Below are positions 28,529 to 36,026 of a stretch of 64,000 nt of DNA, one piece after another. The translations under genes and the position numbers were made by a program. The notes beneath the pieces were generated by a model. That model searched no databases and was not told the DNA's origin. It saw only the letters and a list, made by a program, of their open reading frames with translations. The stretch's first letter is position 1, and every line of letters starts with the position of its first letter. Source of the stretch: Spelaeicoccus albus (lineage in GTDB: Bacteria; Actinomycetota; Actinomycetes; Actinomycetales; Brevibacteriaceae); the NCBI RefSeq assembly GCF_013409065.1, contig NZ_JACBZP010000001.1, positions 2,666,001-2,730,000 of the forward strand. The letters run 5' to 3'.

Positions 28529-29139
28529 CGACACCGATCCGACTACTCCTGGCCGACGATCAGGCGCTCGTGCGCGGAGCCATGGCGGCTTTGCTGGGTC
28601 TGGAACCCGACATCGAAGTGGTTGCGGAAGTCGGTCGCGGGGACGAGATCGTGGAGGCCGCGCAGCGAACGTCGCCCGATATCGCGGTGCTCGACGTCGA
28701 AATGCCCGGAATGGACGGTATCGCCGCGGCGGCAGCGTTGGCCGAGCGGCTGCCCGGCGTGCGGACGCTCATGGTCACCACGTTCGGCCGGCCGGGGTAT
28801 CTGCGCCGGGCCATGCGGGCGGGCGTGAGCGGGTTCGTCGTCAAGGACACGCCTGCCCGGGAGCTTGCCGAAGCGGTCCGGAAAGTCGCGGCCGGGCTGC
28901 GCGTCGTCGATCCGACCCTGGCTGCCGAATCCTTGACGAGCGGCGATTCGCCGCTGACCGAACGCGAAGCCGACGCCTTGGGCGCGGCCCGCAGTGGCGG
29001 GACGATTGCCGACATCGCGCGCGGCATCAGTCTGTCCGAAGGCACGGTGCGCAATTACCTGTCGGCCGCGATGGGCAAGACCGGGGCACGCACGCGTGCC
29101 GAGGCAGTGCGAATCGCCGAACAGAACGGCTGGTTGTAG
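28525..29139 (+). CDS. Response regulator, NarL/FixJ family
   Basis: A 204-residue regulator: receiver domain (1-120) with acidic pocket LLLADDQA, phosphoacceptor Asp57 in VLDVEMPGMDG and lysine in VVKDTPA. The C-terminal LuxR-type HTH (about 140-200) has LTEREADAL and ISLSEGTVRNYLSAAMGKTG. The start is GTG 28525, overlapping the kinase stop, so both proteins are probably made in a fixed ratio. It likely controls the upstream ABC exporter operon. Confidence 0.95.
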   Translation: MTTPIRLLLADDQALVRGAMAALLGLEPDIEVVAEVGRGDEIVEAAQRTSPDIAVLDVEMPGMDGIAAAAALAERLPGVRTLMVTTFGRPGYLRRAMRAGVSGFVVKDTPARELAEAVRKVAAGLRVVDPTLAAESLTSGDSPLTEREADALGAARSGGTIADIARGISLSEGTVRNYLSAAMGKTGARTRAEAVRIAEQNGWL

Positions 29140-29143
29140 CCGG

Positions 29144-30805
29144 TCAGCTGCGCTCCAGAACTGCCGCGAGGTCGAGACCGCGGGGAAGCGCCCCGTACAG
29201 GCCGGTCCGATTCGGCACGAGCCGGGCGCCGATGAACGCTTCGGCCACCGGACTCGGCGCCAGCTTCAACATCACTGCCGCCTGCAGCAAAACCGCCATG
29301 GACGCCGTCAGCGGCCGGGCCAAGGCAGCGGCGTCGCCCTCGCTCGTCGACTTGCCGACCGCGGCAAGCATTGTCTTCATGTGTTCCAGTTCGGCGTCGT
29401 AGTCGGCGTAGACGCCGGCGGTGGCACCGAGATAGGCGCCAAACGCCTCGACGGCGTTTTCATCGCGGGCGAGCGCACGCAACACGTCAAGGGCCATCAC
29501 ATTGCCAGACCCTTCCCAGACCGCCATCACGGGCTGCTCACGGTACCGCATGGCCAGCGGGAAGTCTTCCGTATAGCCGTTGCCTCCCAAGCATTCAAGC
29601 GCTTCGTACGCATGCCCGGGGCCGCGTTTGGTGATCCAGTACTTGGCGACCGGCACGGCAAGTCTGCGGAACGCCGCCGACTCGTCGTCGGCGTCGTTGT
29701 CGTGCGCGCGGGCCAATACCAGGCCCGTGAGGGTCGCGGCTTCGGCCTCGAGCGCCAGATCGGCGAGCACTGCCGTCATGGCGGGCTGGTCGACCAGGCG
29801 GGCGCCGAACGCCGTCCGGCTCCGGGTGTGCCACAGCGCTTCGGCAACGGCCTGGCGCATGCCTGCGGCGCTGCCGAGCACGCAGTCCAGCCGGGTCCGA
29901 GACACCATATCGATGATGGCGCGGACGCCGCGTCCCTCTTCGCCGACCAGCGCGCCGAGCGTGCCGTCGAATTCGACCTCGGCGGAGGCGTTGGACCGGT
30001 TGCCGAGCTTGTCCTTCAACCGTTGGATGCGGAACGGATTGCGCTCCCCGTCGGGGGTCAGCCGGGGGACCAGGAAGCAGGACGGGCGCGCCGTCCCCGA
30101 GCCCGGGTCGCCGGTCTGTGCGAGCACGAGGAACGCGTCCGACATGGGCGCCGAGCAAAACCATTTGTGGCCCGTCAGCTCGTAGGTGCCGCCGGCGTCC
30201 ACGGCCCGTGTCGTGTTCGCCCGCACGTCCGAGCCGCCTTGCTTTTCCGTCATGGCCATGCCGATCAACGCTCCCGGCTTGGCGGCGCTGAGCTCGGGGG
30301 AATAATGGCGCGAGAGGAGCCGCGGCATCCAGGCCTCGGCCAGGGACGGTGCGTGCTGCAGGCTGGCCACGGCGGCGTGCGTCATGGAGATCGGGCAGGC
30401 GTGGCCCGGCTCTATTTGCGCGAACAGCATGAATGCGGCGGCCCGTGCCACCGTGGCGCCCGGGCCCGGCTCGGCCCATGCGGAGGTGTGCGCGCCGTAC
30501 CGGACGGCGTCCGCGATCACCGAGTGATAGCTCGGATCGTAATCGACCTCGTCAATGCGGTTGCCCCATTTGTCGTGGGTGCGTAGTACCGGCGGACGGG
30601 TCTGGGCTCGTCGAGCGTGATCTTGGAATTCCGCCGACCCGACGTGGGCACCGATCTCCGTCAGCCGGTCGGCGTCCCAGCCGGCGTCCAAAGCCTTGAC
30701 CCCTTCGACAAGTGCGCTGCTCGCCGTGAACTCGTTGACGCCGGTGCGCGGCGGCGGCTGGTTCGTGACGGCGTGGGTCTGCCTGATATGTCCTCCCCGG
30801 CTCAT
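29144..30805 (-). CDS. Acyl-CoA dehydrogenase family protein (AidB-like)
   Basis: A 553-residue flavoprotein. The N-terminal part with PPVLRTHDKWGNRIDEVDYD is typical of the AidB branch rather than fatty-acid enzymes. The core shows GMAMTEKQGGSDVRANTT (FAD site), TGHKWFCSAPMSD and ECLGGNGYTEDFPLAMRYRE, and a C-terminal extension follows, as in AidB. AidB is linked to the alkylation response in E. coli; whether this is its role here is unknown. ATG 30805 is chosen because GGGAGG lies 5 nt upstream. It is divergent from dus. Confidence 0.9.
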   Translation of the reverse strand: MSRGGHIRQTHAVTNQPPPRTGVNEFTASSALVEGVKALDAGWDADRLTEIGAHVGSAEFQDHARRAQTRPPVLRTHDKWGNRIDEVDYDPSYHSVIADAVRYGAHTSAWAEPGPGATVARAAAFMLFAQIEPGHACPISMTHAAVASLQHAPSLAEAWMPRLLSRHYSPELSAAKPGALIGMAMTEKQGGSDVRANTTRAVDAGGTYELTGHKWFCSAPMSDAFLVLAQTGDPGSGTARPSCFLVPRLTPDGERNPFRIQRLKDKLGNRSNASAEVEFDGTLGALVGEEGRGVRAIIDMVSRTRLDCVLGSAAGMRQAVAEALWHTRSRTAFGARLVDQPAMTAVLADLALEAEAATLTGLVLARAHDNDADDESAAFRRLAVPVAKYWITKRGPGHAYEALECLGGNGYTEDFPLAMRYREQPVMAVWEGSGNVMALDVLRALARDENAVEAFGAYLGATAGVYADYDAELEHMKTMLAAVGKSTSEGDAAALARPLTASMAVLLQAAVMLKLAPSPVAEAFIGARLVPNRTGLYGALPRGLDLAAVLERS

Positions 30806-30988
30806 GTGTCCTCCCGAGTTGACAGTACCGCCGATGAACGATGAACGATGCGGCGCGGCTGGACCTTCCGCGTAGGGATCCGTATTGCGCGTGGGCCTAT
30901 GGCACGCCAAAGGCCCAGGCGGAACACCGCGGCCCAGGCGGAAAGCCGGACGGGCGTTCCGATTTGCGCGGGTTGGGATACTGGAAGG

Positions 30989-32152
30989 GTGACGGAAACG
31001 CTTGCCCCGGCCAGGCCCTTGCAGATCGGCCCCATTACCCTCGATACCCCAGTCGAGCTCGCCCCGATGGCCGGCATCACGAACGCGGCGTTCCGCCGGT
31101 TGTGCCGCGAATACGGTGCCGGCCTCTACGTCTCGGAAATGATCACGTCCCGCGCGCTGCTCGAACGCACGCCCGAGTCAATGCGGCTGGTCGAGCACGC
31201 CGACGACGAACGGCCCCGATCGGTGCAGCTGTACGGCGTCGACCCGGCGACTGTCGCGGCCGCCGTGCGGATGCTTGTCGACGAGGATCGGGCCGACCAT
31301 ATCGACTTGAACTTCGGATGCCCCGTCCCGAAGGTGACTCGGCGCGGCGGCGGGTCGGCACTTCCGTGGAAACTCGACTTGTTCACGGCCATCGTGAGGG
31401 CGGCCGTCACGGAGGCCTCCCGCGGCGGGATTCCGCTGACCATCAAGATGCGCAAGGGCATCGACGACGATCATCTGACGTTTTTGGACGCCGGGCGAAT
31501 AGCTCGCGACGCCGGCGTCGCGGCAGTGGCGCTGCACGCACGCACTGCCGCCGACTTCTATTCCGGCACTGCGGATTGGGAAGCGATCTCGGCGCTGAAG
31601 GACTCGCTCGGCGATACGGTTCCGGTTCTGGGCAACGGGGACATTTTCTCGGCCGAGGACGCCGTTGACATGATGGCGCGTACCGGCTGCGACGGCGTCG
31701 TCGTGGGGCGCGGTTGCCAAGGACGCCCCTGGCTGTTCGCGGATTTGGCGGCGGCCTTCGCCGGCGATCCGACCCGCATCAAGCCGGGGCTGCGCGACGT
31801 TGCCCGCACCGTATATCGTCACGCCGAGCTGATGATCGAGCATTACGGTGACGAACGGCGTGCCATGCGCGATATCCGCAAACACATGGCCTGGTATTTC
31901 AAGGGCTACACCGTCGGAGGCGAGGCCAGGCGCGGCTTGGCGCTTGTCTCGACGCTTGGCGAACTTCGCGACAAGTTGGCCGCGCTCGACTTGGATCAGG
32001 GCTACCCGGCCGAGGGTGCCGAAGGCCCGCGCGGGCGTGCCGGCAGCCCGAAACGTCCGGCGTTGCCGGACGGGTGGCTGAACGAACGTGAATTGACCGG
32101 ATCGTTCCGTGACCTGCTGTCCACCGCCGAACTCGGTATTTCGGGAGGGTGA
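30989..32152 (+). CDS. dusB: tRNA-dihydrouridine synthase
   Basis: Reduces uridine to dihydrouridine in the tRNA D-loop using FMN and NADPH. The 387-residue protein has VELAPMAGITNAAFR (FMN strand), DLNFGCPVPKVTRRGGGSAL with the catalytic cysteine, LHARTAADFYSG and the phosphate site NGDIFSAEDA / VVGRGCQGRPWLF. This is the NifR3/DusB type. The start is GTG 30989, with GGAAGG directly against it, so initiation on a leaderless or short-leader mRNA is possible. dgt follows 8 bp later. Confidence 0.93.
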   Translation: MTETLAPARPLQIGPITLDTPVELAPMAGITNAAFRRLCREYGAGLYVSEMITSRALLERTPESMRLVEHADDERPRSVQLYGVDPATVAAAVRMLVDEDRADHIDLNFGCPVPKVTRRGGGSALPWKLDLFTAIVRAAVTEASRGGIPLTIKMRKGIDDDHLTFLDAGRIARDAGVAAVALHARTAADFYSGTADWEAISALKDSLGDTVPVLGNGDIFSAEDAVDMMARTGCDGVVVGRGCQGRPWLFADLAAAFAGDPTRIKPGLRDVARTVYRHAELMIEHYGDERRAMRDIRKHMAWYFKGYTVGGEARRGLALVSTLGELRDKLAALDLDQGYPAEGAEGPRGRAGSPKRPALPDGWLNERELTGSFRDLLSTAELGISGG

Positions 32153-32160
32153 AGTAGACA

Positions 32161-33492
32161 ATCGCCAACTCACTTTTCGAATTCTCGCCCAACGCGCCGC
32201 GCTCGCCTCATTACGGCGTCCTTGATCGGGAGCGGTGGGCGCACGAGAGCACCAAGAACTCTCGTCGCACGGACTTCCAGCGTGATCGCGCGCGGGTGCT
32301 GCATTCGTCGGGGCTTCGGCGGCTCGGGGACAAGACGCAGGTGCTGTCGCCCGGGTTCGACGACTTTGTGCGCACGCGGCTCACCCACAGCCTCGAAGTG
32401 GCGCAGATCGGCCGCGAACTTGCCCGGTCCATCGGCTGCGATCCCGATATCGTCGACACGGCCTGTCTGGCTCACGACCTGGGGCATCCGCCGTTCGGAC
32501 ACAACGGCGAGACCGCGTTGTCCGATTTGGCCGTCGACATCGGCGGGTTCGAAGGTAATGCGCAGACTTTGCGGCTGCTGACCCGTCTCGAACCGAAGAT
32601 CGTGCGCGCCGACGGGACGTCGGCCGGCTTGAACTTGACGCGCGCCACGCTGGACGCCGTCGCCAAATACCCGTGGCCGGTCGAGCAGGCTCCGGCACCC
32701 TCGGGCCAATCGTCCCGGATACAGAAATTCGGGGTCTACGCCGACGATATGCCGGTCTTCACCTGGCTGCGCGAGAACGCTCCGGAACGCACCCGGTGCC
32801 TGGAAGCGCAATTGATGGATTTGGCCGATGACATCTCGTACTCGGTGCACGACGTGGAGGACGCGGTCATGGCCGGGGCGCTCAAGCTCGGCGAGCTCAC
32901 GGACGAGGAGAACGTCGACAAGCTGATCAAGACGACGCGGGCCTGGTATCTGCCCGGCACCGACGAAATCGAATTGGTGGAGGCGCTCAACCGGCTGCAG
33001 TCGCTCGACTTCTGGCCGGCCGGGCTGGACGGCTCGCGTCGGTCGCAAGCGGCGCTGAAGAATATGGCAAGCCAGCTGATCGGCCGCTTTTGCCTGGCCG
33101 CCGAGGTGGCGACCAGGGCCGTGCACGGCCGCGCGCCGCTGTGCCGGTACGACGCCGATCTGGTGGTGCCGCACGATACGGTCACCGAAATCAGCGTGCT
33201 CAAGGGCTTGGCGACCATTTCCGTGATGGTGAATGAGCGCCGCCAGTCGATCCAATCGACGCAGCGCGACGTGATTGTGGCGCTCGTCGACTACGCCTAT
33301 GACAATCCGGGGTCGCTCGATCCGGCGTTCCGCGGCGACCACGAGCAGGCCGCGGACGACGGCGGGCGACTGCGCGCCGTGATCGACCAAGTTGCCTCGT
33401 TGACCGACAATTCCGCGTGGAACTGGTACCGGGACATCACCGGGAAGCCGGGTCCGCACGACGATGCCGGCCATGTCGGCGTGACCGAATAG
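32161..33492 (+). CDS. dgt: Deoxyguanosinetriphosphate triphosphohydrolase-like protein (HD domain), unusual start
   Basis: Hydrolyses dGTP to deoxyguanosine and triphosphate. Motifs: TRLTHSLEVAQIG, the HD pair AHDLGHPPFGHNGE, GFEGNAQTLRLLT and LADDISYSVHDVEDA. The first ATG/GTG/TTG in frame is GTG 32296 (398 aa), but conserved residues SRRTDFQRDRARVLHSSGLR run across it and start upstream. The frame is open back to a TAG at 32155-32157. The only likely start there is ATC 32161, 12 nt after GGGAGG, giving about 443 residues, the family's usual size. The coding extent is well supported; the start codon is not certain. Confidence 0.85.
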   Translation: MANSLFEFSPNAPRSPHYGVLDRERWAHESTKNSRRTDFQRDRARVLHSSGLRRLGDKTQVLSPGFDDFVRTRLTHSLEVAQIGRELARSIGCDPDIVDTACLAHDLGHPPFGHNGETALSDLAVDIGGFEGNAQTLRLLTRLEPKIVRADGTSAGLNLTRATLDAVAKYPWPVEQAPAPSGQSSRIQKFGVYADDMPVFTWLRENAPERTRCLEAQLMDLADDISYSVHDVEDAVMAGALKLGELTDEENVDKLIKTTRAWYLPGTDEIELVEALNRLQSLDFWPAGLDGSRRSQAALKNMASQLIGRFCLAAEVATRAVHGRAPLCRYDADLVVPHDTVTEISVLKGLATISVMVNERRQSIQSTQRDVIVALVDYAYDNPGSLDPAFRGDHEQAADDGGRLRAVIDQVASLTDNSAWNWYRDITGKPGPHDDAGHVGVTE

Positions 33493-33503
33493 ACTTGTCT
33501 GTC

Positions 33504-35339
33504 GTGGCAGGGTTAATCAAGCGCGAAGACATCGACGAAGTACGCTCCCGGGTCAAGATCGACGACGTCATCGGGCAGCAAGTGACGTTGAAGTCGGCCG
33601 GTGTCGGATCGAAAAAGGGGCTGTGCCCGTTCCACGACGAGCGGACGCCGTCGTTCCACGTGCGCAGCGAGGTCGGTCTTTACCACTGCTTCGGCTGCGG
33701 CGAGAGCGGCGACGTATTCTCGTTCCTGCAAAAGATCGACCACCTGACGTTCACGGACGCCGTCGAACGGCTCGCCGGCCAGGTCGGCGTTGAACTGCAC
33801 TATGAGGACGGGCAGGGGCCGCGACGCGAACCGCAAGGCAAACGGCAGCGCCTGCTCGACGCGCACCAGGTTGCCCAGGCGTATTTCGCCGAGCAGCTCG
33901 CTTCGCCCGAAGCGGCTGTGGGCCGGCAGTTCCTCTCGGACCGCGGATTTTCCCGCGATGCGGCCGCACAATTCGGCGTCGGTTATGCGCCCCGGGGCTG
34001 GGACTCGCTGTTGCGGCACCTGCGTGGGCGCGGATTCACCGAACCCGAGCTCGCGGCGTCCGGCCTGGTCAGCGAGGGCAGCCGCGGGCTCTACGACAGG
34101 TTCCGCGGCAGGCTGGTCTGGCCGATCCGCGATGTCACGGGCGACACGATTGGCTTTGGCGCGCGCCGACTCTACGACGACGACAAGGGGCCGAAGTACC
34201 TCAACACTCCGGATACTCCGCTGTACCGGAAGAACCAGGTGCTGTACGGCATCGACCTCGCCAAACGCGAAATCGGCAAACGCAAGCAGATAGTCGTGGT
34301 GGAGGGGTACACCGACGTGATGGCGTGCCATCTGGCCGGCGTGACGACGGCGGTCGCCACGTGCGGGACGGCGTTCGGGGCCGAGCACATCAAGGTGGCG
34401 CGGCGAATGCTCTCCGACGACACTGCGTATCGCGGAGAAGTTATCTTCACGTTCGACGGTGACGAGGCAGGCCGGAAGGCGGCATTGCGCGCGTTCGGAG
34501 AAGACCAGCGGTTCGTGGCGCAAACGTTCGTCGCGGTCGAGCACAACGGACTCGATCCGTGCGAACTGCGGCAGGCCCATGGCGATGCGGCAGTCGTCGA
34601 GCTGGTGAAGTCACGACGTCCCTTGTTCGAGTTCGCCATTGCGTCGACCTTGGCGCAAGTGGACCTGGACACCGTCGAGGGGAGGGTGGCCGCGTTGCGG
34701 GCCGCCGCACCGGTGGTGGCAGGCATCAGGGACAACGCGCTTCGCCCCGGCTACGCACGGTTCCTGGCCGGTAAGATCGGCATCCCGGTCGAAGACGTGT
34801 TGCGTGCCGTCCACTCGGCGTCGCGACGCGGCGGAACGGAGCCGTCGCGGGCCCCCGTGAGCGAACAGGGATCGTCGGCCGACCCGGTGCTCGAAGTCGA
34901 GCGGCAGGCGCTGCAGGTCGCGCTCCAATATCCGTTGGTCGTGCCGCCGGCGCAGTTCGATGCACTGACCGGCGAGGTCTTCCGGTCGCCCGGCCATCAC
35001 GCCGTGCACGATGCCATTCGCGCCGCCGGCGGCATCGCCCAGGCCCACAAGGATCCGGCCAATTGGGCCAAGAACGTGCTGGGCGCGGCCCCCGACGTTA
35101 TAGCCGGACTGGTCAGTGAGCTTGCCGTCCGGCCGCTGCCGATGAGTGAAAACGACACGACTCGGTATTGCCGGGCCATCCTGCTCAAACTGTTCCAGTT
35201 GGACATCACGCGCGTCAGCGCCGATCTGCACGGGCGCCTGCAACGTTTGGACGCGGTGGCCGATGCCGATGAGGCCGGTGAAGTGCTATCCCAACTGCAG
35301 CAGCTCGAGGAACGCCGGCGCGCTTTCCGCTCCGAGTAG
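33504..35339 (+). CDS. dnaG: DNA primase
   Basis: Makes RNA primers at the replication fork. The 611-residue protein has the CHC2 zinc domain (CPFHDERTPSFHV and YHCFGCGESGDVFSF, about 40-70), the RNA polymerase core with RDVTGDTIGFGARRL, and the TOPRIM metal motifs VVVEGYTDVMA and FTFDGDEAGRKA. A variable C-terminal domain for helicase contact follows (about 480-611). GTG 33504 is chosen to match the usual N-terminus (AGLIKREDIDEV). It follows dgt by 11 bp, a common actinobacterial order. Confidence 0.96.
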   Translation: MAGLIKREDIDEVRSRVKIDDVIGQQVTLKSAGVGSKKGLCPFHDERTPSFHVRSEVGLYHCFGCGESGDVFSFLQKIDHLTFTDAVERLAGQVGVELHYEDGQGPRREPQGKRQRLLDAHQVAQAYFAEQLASPEAAVGRQFLSDRGFSRDAAAQFGVGYAPRGWDSLLRHLRGRGFTEPELAASGLVSEGSRGLYDRFRGRLVWPIRDVTGDTIGFGARRLYDDDKGPKYLNTPDTPLYRKNQVLYGIDLAKREIGKRKQIVVVEGYTDVMACHLAGVTTAVATCGTAFGAEHIKVARRMLSDDTAYRGEVIFTFDGDEAGRKAALRAFGEDQRFVAQTFVAVEHNGLDPCELRQAHGDAAVVELVKSRRPLFEFAIASTLAQVDLDTVEGRVAALRAAAPVVAGIRDNALRPGYARFLAGKIGIPVEDVLRAVHSASRRGGTEPSRAPVSEQGSSADPVLEVERQALQVALQYPLVVPPAQFDALTGEVFRSPGHHAVHDAIRAAGGIAQAHKDPANWAKNVLGAAPDVIAGLVSELAVRPLPMSENDTTRYCRAILLKLFQLDITRVSADLHGRLQRLDAVADADEAGEVLSQLQQLEERRRAFRSE

Positions 35340-35355
35340 CCACCGTTGCCGTTCC

Positions 35356-35519
35356 GCCGAGTGGTGGCGAACGGCTGCTCCGATCCCGCCCGTCTCGCCG
35401 AGTGGTGGCGAATGGCGGCAAAATCGCCGATTTTGCCGCCATTCGCCACCACTCGGCGCGGGCCGTGAGCCATTCGCCACCACTCGGCGCGGGCCGTGAG
35501 CCATTCGCCACCACTCGGC
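35356..35519. repeat. Palindromic intergenic repeat, locus 2 (five copies of the 20-bp core)
   Basis: The core seen after leuA recurs at 35356-35375 and 35397-35416, and inverted at 35438-35457, 35469-35488 and 35500-35519. Copies 2 and 3 form a perfect inverted repeat with 31-bp arms (35396-35426 and 35428-35458) around one C. The three inverted copies are spaced by exactly 31 bp, forming tandem repeats with GCGCGGGCCGTGA as filler. It fills most of the space between dnaG and the convergent membrane-protein gene. Confidence 0.92.
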
Positions 35520-35530
35520 GGCGGGGCGGG

Positions 35531-35986
35531 TCAGCGGTGTTTCCACCGATCGACCATCAACCAGACGAGCGCGGCAGTGATGACGGTGCCGCTGACGGCA
35601 TGGGCGAATCCGAACCAGATGCTGACGCTGAAGCCGAGGCCGACCAACGGCCCTTGCACCAGCCACAGCAACACCCCGGCGATCAACGGCAACACCCAGC
35701 TCTTCCAATTGGACAAAGCGATGAGGCCGAGGATCAGCAAAGCGATGCTGACCCATTGCAGCACCGAGCCCATCATCGCGTGCGGAGCGAACGCGGCCCG
35801 GTCGGCGGCCTCGTTCCCGGGATGCAGATTCGCGCCCCAGAATCCGAGTGCGGCCAAGCCGATCTGTACGCTGCACAAGACGACGCCGAGCGTTGCGACC
35901 CAGCGTTCGGCGACGTCCGCAATAGCGCGGACTCCGGCGGCGTGCCCCGTGTGGAGCCTCGCCGGTTTCGACGTAATTGAACTCAT
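35531..35986 (-). CDS. Small four-helix membrane protein, unknown function
   Basis: A 151-residue protein with four hydrophobic segments (about 28-50, 75-95, 97-117, 122-145) and a basic N-terminus. Histidines occur near the helix ends (NLHPGNEA, FAPHAMMG, FAHAVSG). It resembles small uncharacterised actinobacterial membrane families, but no firm family can be named. It lies 40 bp after the rifampin-phosphotransferase-like gene on the same strand and could be co-transcribed with it. Confidence 0.7.
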   Translation of the reverse strand: MSSITSKPARLHTGHAAGVRAIADVAERWVATLGVVLCSVQIGLAALGFWGANLHPGNEAADRAAFAPHAMMGSVLQWVSIALLILGLIALSNWKSWVLPLIAGVLLWLVQGPLVGLGFSVSIWFGFAHAVSGTVITAALVWLMVDRWKHR

Positions 35987-36026
35987 TACTTTTCCTTTCC
36001 CAAGGCCGCCCGACGGACGGCGCTAC

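Noticed and set aside
32170-33474. 434-codon open frame antisense to dgt
   Set aside because: Shadow of dgt; no recognisable domain.
35438-35519. Regular 31-bp repeats resembling a small CRISPR array
   Set aside because: Repeats are contiguous with identical filler; there are no unique spacers and no cas gene.
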